Source: Sphaerochaeta sp. Phil3 (GTDB lineage: Bacteria; Spirochaetota; Spirochaetia; Sphaerochaetales; Sphaerochaetaceae). From it: 64,000 nt of DNA. Numbering within the stretch: position 1 is the stretch's first letter; every line of letters begins with the position of its first letter. This document shows positions 16,731-25,755 of this stretch, in pieces. Both the position numbers and the translations under genes were made by a program. Below the pieces are notes generated by a model. It saw nothing but the letters and a program-made list of their open reading frames with translations. It made no database searches and was not told the DNA's origin. Location: contig MSGT01000012.1 of assembly GCA_001940825.1 (NCBI GenBank), positions 1 through 64,000 of the forward strand, written 5' to 3'.

Positions 16731-17069
16731 ATGGATAAAGGAAAGCAGTCCGAGCAAGTGGTATCGGCCTATTTGGAGAATTTGGGATATTCTGTCTTGG
16801 AAAGGAACTACAGGTGCAGGCTTGGTGAGATAGACATCATTGCAGCCAAGGGTGGCGTGCTTTGCTTCGTGGAGGTCAAGTCCCTCACGGCAAGATGGGA
16901 TGAAAGTGAGATTTCAAGTATGGTGGGCCCTGCCAAGATGAGGCGCATAAGGTTGACTGCAATTGATTATTTGAATACTGTTGACCACAAGGGACGTTTT
17001 GCGAGCATGAGGTTCGACATTGCCGCTGTGACAAATGGATGCGTCTCCTACTACGAAGGAGTTTTCTGA
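16731..17069 (+). CDS. YraN/UPF0102 nuclease-like protein
   Basis: This 112-residue member of the UPF0102 family has an endonuclease-like (PD-(D/E)XK/Holliday-resolvase type) fold. Motifs are GKQSEQVVSAYLENLGYSVLERNYRCRLGEIDII and CFVEVKSL, giving the D...ExK pattern. Its cellular role is uncertain; links to recombination or peptidoglycan release have been proposed elsewhere. It follows the rplS terminator and starts at ATG 16731 with AGGGGTG upstream. Its stop overlaps the start of the next gene. Confidence 0.88.
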   Translation: MDKGKQSEQVVSAYLENLGYSVLERNYRCRLGEIDIIAAKGGVLCFVEVKSLTARWDESEISSMVGPAKMRRIRLTAIDYLNTVDHKGRFASMRFDIAAVTNGCVSYYEGVF

Positions 17070-17464
17070 TGGATAGCAGAAAGAGAAGAAAGCCAAAGAA
17101 CAAGAGACCGGCTGCCACTCCCCAACAGAGGCCTAGGTCCAGAATGATATTCGATGACGTGGAGGTGCCTCAGGTAGTCGAGCCAAGGCCCAACTGCAGT
17201 ATATGCGGCCAGCCAATCGAGTCGATAATAGAGGCCATAAGCGAGCCTGACGGAGGTCTCAGCCATTTCGACTGCGTGCTTGAGAGGCTTAGGGAGCGTG
17301 AACATGTCCAGGAGCCGGATTCCGTATCGTACGTAGGTCATGGGAATTTCGCTGTAGTGACGAAGGACGAAGAGGGTAGGTATTCTATAAAGTACAGGAT
17401 CCAATACGAGAGCAACGATGACTATGCCAACGTCAAGAGGCAGGTCGAGGAGTCCAAGAAATGA
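17069..17464 (+). CDS. Conserved hypothetical protein with a zinc-ribbon-like motif
   Basis: I do not recognise a named family. The 131-residue protein begins with a highly basic, Pro/Arg-rich 30-residue tail. It then has a compact putative metal site (CSICGQ near residue 49, followed by SHFDC, i.e. C-x2-C plus H-x2-C). The C-terminal half is a small mixed alpha/beta domain (VGHGNFAVVTKDEEGRYSIKYRI). The start ATG overlaps the yraN stop by one base and its stop overlaps coaD by 4 nt, so the three genes are translationally coupled. The basic tail suggests nucleic-acid binding, but this is inference. Confidence 0.75.
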   Translation: MDSRKRRKPKNKRPAATPQQRPRSRMIFDDVEVPQVVEPRPNCSICGQPIESIIEAISEPDGGLSHFDCVLERLREREHVQEPDSVSYVGHGNFAVVTKDEEGRYSIKYRIQYESNDDYANVKRQVEESKK

Positions 17465-17946
17465 GGAAGAACTGCGCAATGCTCCCAGGGACGTTCGACC
17501 CTCCAACCCTTGGACATTTGGACATCATTACACGCAGTGCAGCGTTGTACGATGAGCTCTATGTCGTGATTGCAGACAATATTTCAAAGAAGACGTTGTT
17601 CTCTGCTTTGGAGCGAAAGGCAATGCTTGAGGAGATTCTAAAGGATTATGATAATATCCAAGTCCTTTGCTGGCAAGGGCTTGTCGTTGACTTTGCACGC
17701 AAGTACGACGTTGGTGTCATGATTCGTGGCGTGCGTGCTTTGGTGGATTTTGGCTATGAGTTCGAGCTTGCTGAGACCAACAAGCAGCTGTGCCCAGAAG
17801 TGGAGATCCTCTTCATGCCAACGAATCCAAACTTCTTCCTTCTAAGGAGCTCCGCCATAAAGGAGATGGCCGCTTTTGGTGCAGACATCTCTTCAATGGT
17901 GCCGCAGGTCGTGATAGATGCCCTTAAGGACAAGTTGGATAAATAA
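17461..17946 (+). CDS. coaD: Phosphopantetheine adenylyltransferase
   Basis: CoaD converts 4'-phosphopantetheine plus ATP to dephospho-CoA, the penultimate step of CoA synthesis. The 161-residue sequence has the nucleotidyltransferase motif GTFDPPTLGHLDII and the second motif LRSSAIKEMAAFGADI, with IRGVRALVDFGYEFELAETN between. The length is normal. The stop codon lies in a small 12-nt tandem duplication (TGGATAAATAAG twice, 17935-17960). The gene precedes the rpmF-acpP unit, whose product ACP needs the CoA-derived prosthetic group. Confidence 0.95.
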   Translation: MRKNCAMLPGTFDPPTLGHLDIITRSAALYDELYVVIADNISKKTLFSALERKAMLEEILKDYDNIQVLCWQGLVVDFARKYDVGVMIRGVRALVDFGYEFELAETNKQLCPEVEILFMPTNPNFFLLRSSAIKEMAAFGADISSMVPQVVIDALKDKLDK

Positions 17947-17972
17947 GCTGGATAAATAAGTATTGTGCACTG

Positions 17973-18001
17973 TTGACTTAAACAATGTTTTTCTATATGC
18001 T
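17973..18001 (+). promoter_or_regulatory. Promoter of rpmF-acpP-rnc
   Basis: TTGACT (17973-17978), a 17-bp spacer and TATGCT (17996-18001) lie 35 bp upstream of the rpmF ATG. Confidence 0.6.
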
Positions 18002-18036
18002 CACAATGTTGTTAAAATAAGACTAAGAGGTAGAAT

Positions 18037-18219
18037 ATGGCGACACCAAAATATAAGACATCAAAGGCTAAGGCTGCTGCAAGGAAATCCGCTAACATGA
18101 AGCTTCAGGCTCCTACACTTTCAAAGTGCACCAAGTGCGGCCAGCTCATTCTCCCACACCGCGTATGTCCACAGTGCGGATACTACAAGGGTGTTCAGAT
18201 CATCAATCCGGAGGACTAA
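18037..18219 (+). CDS. rpmF: 50S ribosomal protein L32
   Basis: This 60-residue zinc-binding form of L32 has the cysteine pairs CTKCGQ and CPQCGY near residues 31 and 44. The N-terminus ATPKYKTSKAKAAARKS is typical. GAGGT precedes the ATG. It is followed after 3 nt by acpP, whose ribosome site GGAGG is inside the rpmF end. Confidence 0.95.
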   Translation: MATPKYKTSKAKAAARKSANMKLQAPTLSKCTKCGQLILPHRVCPQCGYYKGVQIINPED

Positions 18220-18222
18220 TCA

Positions 18223-18462
18223 ATGGATAAGAACGTTGTTTTTGACAAAGTCAAGGCAATCATCGCTGATAAGCTTGCTATAGATGAGGATTCCATCACT
18301 CTTGATTCCTCTTTCGTCAACGACCTCAAGGCTGACAGCATGGACATCCTTGATCTTGTGAGCGGCTTTGAAGAGGAGTTCGACCTCACAGTTCCAGACG
18401 AGAAGGGAAGAACCTTCGAGACGGTCAGGGACGCTGTCGATTACTTGGCAAAAGTGCTTTGA
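18223..18462 (+). CDS. acpP: Acyl carrier protein
   Basis: This 79-residue acidic four-helix carrier protein for fatty-acid synthesis has the phosphopantetheine attachment serine at Ser39 in ADSMDILDLV. The length and charge are typical. It lies between rpmF and rnc, an arrangement shared with many bacteria (rpmF/acpP/rnc), and is probably cotranscribed with both. Confidence 0.96.
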   Translation: MDKNVVFDKVKAIIADKLAIDEDSITLDSSFVNDLKADSMDILDLVSGFEEEFDLTVPDEKGRTFETVRDAVDYLAKVL

Positions 18463-18464
18463 GC

Positions 18465-19199
18465 ATGTCTGACAAAAAGACAATTGAAGCTCCTGCAATC
18501 CCCCAAGAGAGGATGAAGGAGCTTTTGCTTTTTCAGGAGAACGCAGGTCTCCATTTCAATGACATATCCATTTTGGATAATGCCTTCATACATTCCTCCT
18601 ATGCAAACGAATGCAGGGGCTCGGGCATCAAGGACAACGAAAGGCTTGAATTCCTTGGTGACAGTGTCCTTTCCATAGTTGTTTCCCAGTGGCTCTACAG
18701 AAACCTTGAGGGCGATGAGGGGGAATGTACGAGGGTGCGAAGCGCTGTCGTAAGCGAGGACTCGCTTTCGATCGTTGCAAAGAAGCTTGAACTTGACAGA
18801 TACCTCATAATTGGACGAGGCGAAGAGATGACAGGTGGCCGTTTCAAGAAGGCTATCCTTGCAGACTGCACAGAGGCCGTCTTCGCCGCCATTTTCCTTG
18901 ACCAAGGCTTTGATGTCGTAAGTGATTTCATCCTTAGGAATCTCATGCCAATAATGCAGGATGTGATAGACTACAGGTTCAAGCGCGACTACAAGACTCT
19001 TCTGCAGGAGTATGTGCAGAAACGTTACAAGAAGGTTCCTACATATACCCTTGTCAAATCCACAGGTCCTGAGCATAACCAAATGTTCTACTATACCGTT
19101 TCGTTCCACGGAAAGACGTTTGGACCTGAAGGCGGCCACAACAAGAAGGATGCCGAGCAGAACGTTGCAAAGCTTGCCTGGACACAGGTGGCGCACTAG
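18465..19199 (+). CDS. rnc: Ribonuclease III
   Basis: RNase III cuts double-stranded RNA in rRNA processing and mRNA decay. The 244-residue protein has the catalytic signature NERLEFLGDSVLSIV near residue 56 and the second acidic motif DCTEAVFAAIFLDQGF. The C-terminal dsRNA-binding domain ends GPEGGHNKKDAEQNVAKLAW. I chose ATG 18465; an in-frame TTG at 18459 would overlap acpP and adds only two residues. The gene is convergent with cca, with only 6 bp between the stops. Confidence 0.95.
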   Translation: MSDKKTIEAPAIPQERMKELLLFQENAGLHFNDISILDNAFIHSSYANECRGSGIKDNERLEFLGDSVLSIVVSQWLYRNLEGDEGECTRVRSAVVSEDSLSIVAKKLELDRYLIIGRGEEMTGGRFKKAILADCTEAVFAAIFLDQGFDVVSDFILRNLMPIMQDVIDYRFKRDYKTLLQEYVQKRYKKVPTYTLVKSTGPEHNQMFYYTVSFHGKTFGPEGGHNKKDAEQNVAKLAWTQVAH

Positions 19200-19205
19200 G
19201 ACGCA

Positions 19206-20558
19206 TCAAACGGCGGTCATTTGATTGTAAATTACAAGTGCTTGCTTTATAAGTGTTTCCTTGTCGTTTAGAGTGGGATAGTCCACCACCATTTCAAGAA
19301 GCTTTCCAAGAACTTCCCCCATGGTTTTTGATTTTGGTATGCCTGCCTTTGCAAGGTCTTCCCCTGTTACAGCAAGGTCCTTGAGATTCATTGGCTGGTT
19401 TTCAAGCTCCGTTATCCTTTTCATGAAGGCCTCGTATTCCTCTGCATTTGGTGCACCCGTGGAGGCTATCTGGTCGCAGCGCTGCAGTTCAAACAGCATA
19501 TCCAGATTCTGTCTGCCAACTCTTCGTATGAAGCGCTTTACGGCACCATCGGTCCAATTTGGAGTGTAGTGGGTCATGTGCTCTGCAATGACAAGGCCTA
19601 CGTCGTCTATGGTTCTGTTGGAGCATTTGAGGCGGCGTAGTACGTCCTTGGCCATTTTGGAACCTTGGACATCGTGGCCGTGGAAGCGCATGATTCCGTA
19701 TTGGTTGAAGGCCATCGTGGATGGTTTTCCAATGTCGTGGAGAAGGGCTGCAAGCCTTACGGTTAGGCTGTAGCCGTTGGCGGCCGCTGCGTCAACACAG
19801 TTGTAGGTATGTTCAAGGACATCGCAGGCTCCAACTTTGTTCTGCTTTATGGCCCTGCATGCGGTGAGTTCAGGGAGTACGATGGCAAGGATTCCTGTAT
19901 TCTCGAGAATTGAAAGCCCAACGGATGGCACCTTTGTCATGAGTATCTTTGACAGCTCGTCATATATCCTTTCCTGCGATACATTTGCAATCGTTGGAGC
20001 AAGCTCTTTGGCAGCTTGGAAAGTCTCCGCTTCAGGTTTGAAGTCTAGCTTTGAGCAGAATCGTGCCAGCCTCATGAGCCTTAGGGCGTCCTCCTTGAAG
20101 CGTTCCCGAGGGTTTCCTATGGCACGGACAAGGCCTTTTCCAAGGTCCCCAAGTCCATCGAAGTCGTCTGTCACGTTGCCTTGGATGCAGTCTGCGGCAA
20201 GGGCGTTTATCGTGAAGTCTCGCCTTGAAAGATCTTCGTGGAGGTTCGTTATGTATGTGACGTTGTCAGGATGGCGGCCGTCCGAGTAGTCAGACTCGCT
20301 GCGGAACGTTGTGACTTCGTAGCTTGCACCCCGTAAGAGTACCGTAACCGTTCCGTGCTTTATGCCTGTGGGGATGACCTTCCTGAACATTTCGACCACC
20401 TGCTGCGGCTGTGCATCGGTGCAGAAGTCGTAGTCACTGTTCGCCGTTCCAAGGAAATGGTCGCGCACGGCTCCTCCCACTATGTACAGGCTGTAGCCGT
20501 TTTCAGCGAAGACCTTTGCAAAGGCCTTGATCTCATCTGGAACAGGGTATCTCTTCAT
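19206..20558 (-). CDS. cca: CCA-adding tRNA nucleotidyltransferase with HD domain
   Basis: This 450-residue class II enzyme adds or repairs the 3' CCA of tRNAs. Motifs are YIVGGAVRDHFLG (motif A), SDYDFCTDAQP with the DxD metal site, the RRDFTINALA block, and ERFKEDALRLMRLARF. A C-terminal HD phosphohydrolase domain follows (LAALLHDIGKP and HGHDVQGSKMA), as in bacterial CCA/HD proteins. None of the three tRNAs in this window encodes CCA, so the enzyme should be essential. I chose ATG 20558 (KRYPVPDEI). It has no Shine-Dalgarno, and TATATT lies 7 nt upstream, suggesting a leaderless mRNA. Confidence 0.9.
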   Translation of the reverse strand: MKRYPVPDEIKAFAKVFAENGYSLYIVGGAVRDHFLGTANSDYDFCTDAQPQQVVEMFRKVIPTGIKHGTVTVLLRGASYEVTTFRSESDYSDGRHPDNVTYITNLHEDLSRRDFTINALAADCIQGNVTDDFDGLGDLGKGLVRAIGNPRERFKEDALRLMRLARFCSKLDFKPEAETFQAAKELAPTIANVSQERIYDELSKILMTKVPSVGLSILENTGILAIVLPELTACRAIKQNKVGACDVLEHTYNCVDAAAANGYSLTVRLAALLHDIGKPSTMAFNQYGIMRFHGHDVQGSKMAKDVLRRLKCSNRTIDDVGLVIAEHMTHYTPNWTDGAVKRFIRRVGRQNLDMLFELQRCDQIASTGAPNAEEYEAFMKRITELENQPMNLKDLAVTGEDLAKAGIPKSKTMGEVLGKLLEMVVDYPTLNDKETLIKQALVIYNQMTAV

Positions 20559-20638
20559 GGTTTTGAATATAGCAGAAAACATGGAAAAGATATATAATCT
20601 TCCAAAATCGCATACACTGTATCCTATGGAGAAGAAAA

Positions 20639-23600
20639 ATGTTCAAAAGCGTTGATCCAAGACAGGATTTCCCAAAGATGGAGGAGAGGATCCTCGATTT
20701 TTGGAAGGAGAACGACATCTTCAAGAAGTCGATTGAAAGCCGCCCTGAGGACAATGAGTTCTCGTTCTACGACGGCCCTCCGTTCGCAACAGGTCTGCCT
20801 CACTACGGGCACCTCGTTCCGGGAACGATCAAGGACATTATTCCAAGATACAAGACTATGAAAGGCCAAAGGGTCGTCAGGAACTGGGGCTGGGACTGCC
20901 ACGGTCTTCCTGTAGAGAACCTCATGAAGAAGAAGCTTGGAATCTCAAGTGCAAAGGAGATCCAGGAATATGGGGTTGAGAACTACAACAACCAGTGCCG
21001 CGCAAGCGTCCTGCAGTTCACAAACGAGTGGAAGCATACCATAACCAGAATGGGAAGGTGGGTTGACTTCGACCACGGCTACAAGACCATGGACAAGTCC
21101 TTCATGGAAAGCATCTGGTGGGTGTTCAAGACCCTCTACGACAAGGGTCTCATATACAAAGGCTACAACATCCTTCCATACAGCCCAGGTCTTGGATGTC
21201 CTCTTTCGAACATGGAGGTCAACCTTGGCGGCTACAAGGATGTGACGGACCCTGCTATAACAGTAAGATTCAAGGTCAAGGGTACTGAGAATACGTATTT
21301 CCTTGCATGGACTACAACTCCGTGGACGCTTCCTTCCAACTTGGCGTTGGCTTTGGGACCTGAGATAGACTATGTACTCATCCTTGACAAGGCCACTGGC
21401 GACAAGTACTACCTTGGCCAGTCTAGACTTGAGTCCTACTACAAGGATCCTTCCGCCTACGAAGTCCTTGAACATCACAAGGGAAGCGAGCTTGCCGGTA
21501 TGCGCTATGAGCCGCTTTTCGACTACTTTGCAGACCTCTATGACAAAGGCGCATTCGTAACTGTCCTTGGCGACTATGTCACCACTGTTGATGGCTGCGG
21601 AATCGTACACACCGCTCCAGGTTTTGGAGAGGACGACTACAATGTTCTCAAGGGAACCGGAATCCCTGTCGTGTGTCCTATAGACGATGAGTGCAAGTTC
21701 ACGGACGAGGTTCCTGACTACAAGGGCATATTCGTCAAGGATGCGGACAAGGCCATAATCGCAAGGCTCAAGGAGGAGGGTAAGCTTGTAAAGAAGGAGA
21801 ACTACCTCCATAGCTATCCGTTCTGCTGGAGAACTGGAACTCCTCTCATCTACAGGGCAATGGACTGCTGGTATGTAGATGTCCAGAAGATAAAGGGAAG
21901 GATGGTTGCGAACAACCAGAAGATAACCTGGATACCTGAACACCTCAAGGACGGCCGCTTTGGAAAGTGGCTTGAGGGTGCAAGGGACTGGGCCATCTCT
22001 AGAAACAGGTTCTGGGGAAATCCAATTCCTGTATGGAAATGCGATGGATCGGACTACGTTGAGGTCATTGGCTCAATAGCTGAGCTTGAAGAGAAGTGCG
22101 GCCAAAAGGTTGACGACATTCACAAGCACAACGTGGACAAGCTTACATGGCCCAGCCCAGACGGAAAGGGAACCATGAGAAGGGTCCCTGATGTACTTGA
22201 CTGCTGGTTCGAGAGCGGAAGTATGCCATACGCACAGCTTCACTATCCGTTTGAGAACAAGGAGAGATTCGCCCGCACGTTCCCTGCAGACTTCATCTGC
22301 GAAGGCCTTGACCAGACGCGTGGCTGGTTCTATACGCTCACAATCATGGCAAGCGCCCTTTTCGACGAGCCTGCGTTCAAGCACTGCGTCGTCAACGGAA
22401 TAATCCTTGCAGAGGACGGTGAGAAGATGTCCAAGAGCAAGGGCAACTTCACTGACCCTATGCTTCTTGTGAACCAGTATGGTGCGGACGCCCTCAGGTT
22501 CGCCCTCATGAACAGCGCAGCTGTGCATGCAGACGACCTCAAGTTCTCCGACCAAATGGTCAAGGACGTGCTCAAGTCCATAATCCTTCCTCTATGGAAT
22601 GCCTATTCGTTCTTCGTGACATACGCCAACATAGACGGTTACACTCCAAGCGAGACTCCTTTCGAGCAGCTTAGGAACCCGTTGGATAGGTGGATGATAT
22701 CCACACTTGAGGCTTTGACCTGCGAGATAGACGACGCTTTGGACAAGTACGACATCCAAAGGGCCTGCACGAGTCTTCTCAGATTCATGGACAGCCTCAA
22801 CAACTGGTACATAAGAAGAAGCAGAAGAAGATTCTGGAAGAGCGAGAACGATGGCGACAAGAAGATGGCCTACGATACACTGTACAAGGTGCTTGTGACC
22901 TTCGTGAAGCTTGCATGTCCTATTCTTCCTTTCATTTGCGAGGAGATATACCAGAACCTGAAGTCTGAAGGAGACCCTGAAAGCGTGCATCTTTGCACCT
23001 ATCCAAAGTACGATGCCTCCCACAGGGACTATGCCCTTGAGAGGATGATGGAGCTTACCGTCCAGGCAATCACGATGGGAAGGTCCCTGAGGAGTGCAAA
23101 CAACCTCAAGAACAGGCAGCCCCTCAAAAAGCTCTTCCTTGTCGATAGGAACGACCAGGACAGGAAGATCCTCAACGACATGGCCGCAATCATAGCCGAG
23201 GAGCTCAACGTCAAGGCTGTGGAGATACACGGAGACGAATCCTCCCTTGTCGATTACACTGCAAAGGCCAACTTCAAGGTGCTTGGCTCCAAGCTTGGAA
23301 AGGCCATGAAGGACGTGGCATCCAAGATACAGGCCTTCAGGTCTGACAGCATCGCGACCATACTTGAAGGCATGAAGCACAAGGTCGAGTACGGAGACGG
23401 ACAGGCCATAGAGATTGGCAAGGACGACCTTGTCATACAGCGCAACGAGAAGGAGAACCTCAAGATCCTCAACGAAGGAGAGCTCACCGTTGGATTCGAC
23501 ACCGAGGTCACAGAGAGCCTGCTTCATGAAGGGATCGCAAGGGATGTCGTAAGAAGCATCCAGACCATGAGAAAGGACATGGGGCTTGATGTAAGCGACA

Positions 23601-23767
23601 GAATAGTCCTTGTCATTGGAGGAGACGAGATCATGGAGAAGGTCTACGACCAGTTCAGGTCCTTCATAGAATCCGAGACCCTTGCAGTCTCTTCGTCGTT
23701 CAATCCTGAGCTGGATGCTCCAGAAACGGAGTCCGGTGCAAGGATAAGGATAGAGAAGAGCATCTGA
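20639..23767 (+). CDS. ileS: Isoleucyl-tRNA synthetase
   Basis: This 1,042-residue class Ia synthetase charges tRNA-Ile. The HIGH motif appears as PPFATGLPHYGHLVPGTIKD (HYGH) near residue 48 and the KMSKS motif as DGEKMSKSKGNFTDP near residue 598. The editing CP1 domain and GRWVDFDHGYKTMDKSFME lie between. The overall sequence resembles the eukaryote-like (type 2) IleRS branch common in spirochaetes, a branch often naturally mupirocin-insensitive; that property is inference. TGGAG precedes the ATG. It starts a plus-strand run ileS, lipoprotein, trpS, gpsA. Confidence 0.96.
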   Translation: MFKSVDPRQDFPKMEERILDFWKENDIFKKSIESRPEDNEFSFYDGPPFATGLPHYGHLVPGTIKDIIPRYKTMKGQRVVRNWGWDCHGLPVENLMKKKLGISSAKEIQEYGVENYNNQCRASVLQFTNEWKHTITRMGRWVDFDHGYKTMDKSFMESIWWVFKTLYDKGLIYKGYNILPYSPGLGCPLSNMEVNLGGYKDVTDPAITVRFKVKGTENTYFLAWTTTPWTLPSNLALALGPEIDYVLILDKATGDKYYLGQSRLESYYKDPSAYEVLEHHKGSELAGMRYEPLFDYFADLYDKGAFVTVLGDYVTTVDGCGIVHTAPGFGEDDYNVLKGTGIPVVCPIDDECKFTDEVPDYKGIFVKDADKAIIARLKEEGKLVKKENYLHSYPFCWRTGTPLIYRAMDCWYVDVQKIKGRMVANNQKITWIPEHLKDGRFGKWLEGARDWAISRNRFWGNPIPVWKCDGSDYVEVIGSIAELEEKCGQKVDDIHKHNVDKLTWPSPDGKGTMRRVPDVLDCWFESGSMPYAQLHYPFENKERFARTFPADFICEGLDQTRGWFYTLTIMASALFDEPAFKHCVVNGIILAEDGEKMSKSKGNFTDPMLLVNQYGADALRFALMNSAAVHADDLKFSDQMVKDVLKSIILPLWNAYSFFVTYANIDGYTPSETPFEQLRNPLDRWMISTLEALTCEIDDALDKYDIQRACTSLLRFMDSLNNWYIRRSRRRFWKSENDGDKKMAYDTLYKVLVTFVKLACPILPFICEEIYQNLKSEGDPESVHLCTYPKYDASHRDYALERMMELTVQAITMGRSLRSANNLKNRQPLKKLFLVDRNDQDRKILNDMAAIIAEELNVKAVEIHGDESSLVDYTAKANFKVLGSKLGKAMKDVASKIQAFRSDSIATILEGMKHKVEYGDGQAIEIGKDDLVIQRNEKENLKILNEGELTVGFDTEVTESLLHEGIARDVVRSIQTMRKDMGLDVSDRIVLVIGGDEIMEKVYDQFRSFIESETLAVSSSFNPELDAPETESGARIRIEKSI

Positions 23768-23787
23768 TGCTGCATTGGAGACTGTAG

Positions 23788-24726
23788 ATGGGAAAAGGCG
23801 TCCGTTACTCCATTCTGATTGCCCTGGCTTCGTTCGTCCTTGTACTGGCATCGTGTGCACACACGACGCCCTTCAAGGACAGGATGTACATACAGTCGTT
23901 TGGGACGGATGGACAGCTTGTCCTCACAGTCAATGCCCAAAGCTTTGATGTAGAGGAGTTTGCATCTGAAAACGATGTGACGCTCGACTCTCAGGTGCAG
24001 TACATCGCAGACAGGATGACAAGGCTTTCGATAGTCCTTTTCGATAGGACAGGGGAGTACAGGGATTATCCTGCAAACTACGGTGCCCTTGACTTCGATG
24101 GCGCAATAGAGGGCAACTACTCCAAGGCTCTTCTCAATACAGCTCTAAAGCTTGGTGGGGCTTTGACCGAGGAGAAGGGTGAAAGCGGCCTTAGGTTCTT
24201 TACGGACGAACAGTCAGGAATCCAGGCCGCTGTTCCAAAGAATGGTGTCATACTTTTCTCTTCAAGCGACATTGAGGCCAACTACGAGAAGGCTTTTGGC
24301 TCTGCGTATTCAGACAGGGATGCGGACAAGGTCATATCTGACGAGAAGGCCCAGAAGCTTGCTTCAAGCATGTTTGGGATATACGTATCCAATCCAAAGA
24401 CGATGCTTGACATAGGCCTTGATGTCCCTCTGAGCGCTTTGGAGAACATAGAGTACATTCTCATCATGATGGACACGGAGACCCTTTCAGTGGACTTCAA
24501 GCTCAAGAGCGAGTCCTTGGCCAAGAGCTTCTCCGTGATAGTGAAGGCCTCCTATGTGGGAGACCTCAGAAGGGATGGTCTTCCAATAGACTTCGAACAG
24601 CTGAAGAGCCAGTTCGTCCAGGAGCTCGATATGGTGTACATAAGGGACCTAGGACTTACGGACCAGCAGCGCGACGCCGTCAAGGCTGTGGCTTTGCAGC
24701 TTCTTGACGTATTCAAGGAGATATGA
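23788..24726 (+). CDS. Hypothetical lipoprotein
   Basis: The 312-residue protein starts with a classic lipoprotein signal: KGVRYSILIALASFVLVLASC, with the lipobox cysteine at about residue 23. The mature part is soluble and mixed alpha/beta with no motif I recognise. It sits 20 bp after ileS, with GGAG before the ATG, and runs into the trpS leader (3' end overlaps the trpS ribosome site region), so it is probably in the same transcript. Location: outer face of a membrane. The function is unknown. Confidence 0.8.
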   Translation: MGKGVRYSILIALASFVLVLASCAHTTPFKDRMYIQSFGTDGQLVLTVNAQSFDVEEFASENDVTLDSQVQYIADRMTRLSIVLFDRTGEYRDYPANYGALDFDGAIEGNYSKALLNTALKLGGALTEEKGESGLRFFTDEQSGIQAAVPKNGVILFSSSDIEANYEKAFGSAYSDRDADKVISDEKAQKLASSMFGIYVSNPKTMLDIGLDVPLSALENIEYILIMMDTETLSVDFKLKSESLAKSFSVIVKASYVGDLRRDGLPIDFEQLKSQFVQELDMVYIRDLGLTDQQRDAVKAVALQLLDVFKEI

Positions 24727-24727
24727 A

Positions 24728-25744
24728 ATGAAAAGGATACTAACAGGTGATAGGACTACGGGAAGGCTTCATCTTGGGCACTTCGTGGGCTCTCTCCAGA
24801 GCAGGGTTTCGCTTCAGAACGACTACGATACATTCATCCTGCTTGCTGACGTCCAGGCGCTTACAACGCACTTCCAGAACCCTGAACTCATAAACGACAG
24901 CATATACCAGGTTGCAATGGACAACCTTGCGGTGGGTCTCGACCCAGAGAAGATAACTCTTGTGCAGCAGTCCCAGATAACGGCGATAGCGGAGCTTACG
25001 GTCTTCTATTCCATGCTTACGACCGTGAACCACCTTCTTATCAACCCTACGATAAAGAGCGAGTCCAGAAACTACGGCTTTGGCGAGAACGACGGTGATT
25101 TCCAGTATGATTTTTCGAAGCTTACATACGGCTTTCTTGGATATCCAGTCTCCCAGACTGCTGACATAACGTTCTGCAACGCAGACTTGGTTCCTGTTGG
25201 CGAAGACCAGCTTCCACACATCGAGTTCTCAAGAAAGCTCGTGCGCCGCTTCAATGAGATGTATGGCACAAGCATAACGGAGCCTCAGGCAAAGCTCTCT
25301 TCCACGGGAAGGCTCTGCGGCCTTGATGGAAACGCAAAGATGGGAAAGAGCCTTGGAAATGCCATATACCTTTCGGACGATGCCAAGACGGTCTCCCAAA
25401 AGGTCATGCAGGCTGTGACGGATACCAACAGGATAAGCGTGAAGATTCCAGGAAATCCCGATGTCTGCACGGTCTATACCTACCATAAGACGTTCAACCC
25501 GGACGAAGCCGGCAACGTATGCTCCATGTGCAAGAACGCCCAGATTGGGTGCGTTGCATGCAAGAGGATGCTTGCAGAGAAGCTCAATGCAATCATGGAC
25601 CCAATAAGGGAGAAGCGTGCCTTCTACGAAAGCCATAGGAGCGACGTGAAGGACCTCATCGTATCCGGTACGGCAAAGGCCAACGCCATTGGAAACGAGA
25701 TGATCGCGGACGTGAAGGACCACATGCATGTGGCTTTGAAATAG
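24728..25744 (+). CDS. trpS: Tryptophanyl-tRNA synthetase with Fe-S-type cysteine motif
   Basis: This 338-residue class Ic synthetase charges tRNA-Trp. The ATP-binding HIGH motif is TGRLHLGHFVGSL (HLGH, residues 15-18) and KMSKS appears as GNAKMGKSLGN (205-209). A cysteine cluster C247-x20-C268-x6-C275-x2-C278 near the C-terminus resembles the [4Fe-4S] motif of the Thermotoga enzyme (C-x22-C-x6-C-x2-C), where the cluster helps recognise the anticodon. Cys265 is an extra. I chose ATG 24728, behind AAGGAG, over 24704. The upstream lipoprotein gene ends at 24726, one base before. Confidence 0.93.
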   Translation: MKRILTGDRTTGRLHLGHFVGSLQSRVSLQNDYDTFILLADVQALTTHFQNPELINDSIYQVAMDNLAVGLDPEKITLVQQSQITAIAELTVFYSMLTTVNHLLINPTIKSESRNYGFGENDGDFQYDFSKLTYGFLGYPVSQTADITFCNADLVPVGEDQLPHIEFSRKLVRRFNEMYGTSITEPQAKLSSTGRLCGLDGNAKMGKSLGNAIYLSDDAKTVSQKVMQAVTDTNRISVKIPGNPDVCTVYTYHKTFNPDEAGNVCSMCKNAQIGCVACKRMLAEKLNAIMDPIREKRAFYESHRSDVKDLIVSGTAKANAIGNEMIADVKDHMHVALK

Positions 25745-25755
25745 GCGGAATCTTT

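Noticed and set aside
20945-21943. Antisense open frame of 332 codons in ileS
   Set aside because: It has no motif or ribosome site and lies wholly within a conserved synthetase gene.
22592-23860. Long minus-strand open frame (422 codons) opposite ileS
   Set aside because: ileS is a full, conserved gene on the plus strand; the antisense frame has no family motifs and arises from biased codon use.
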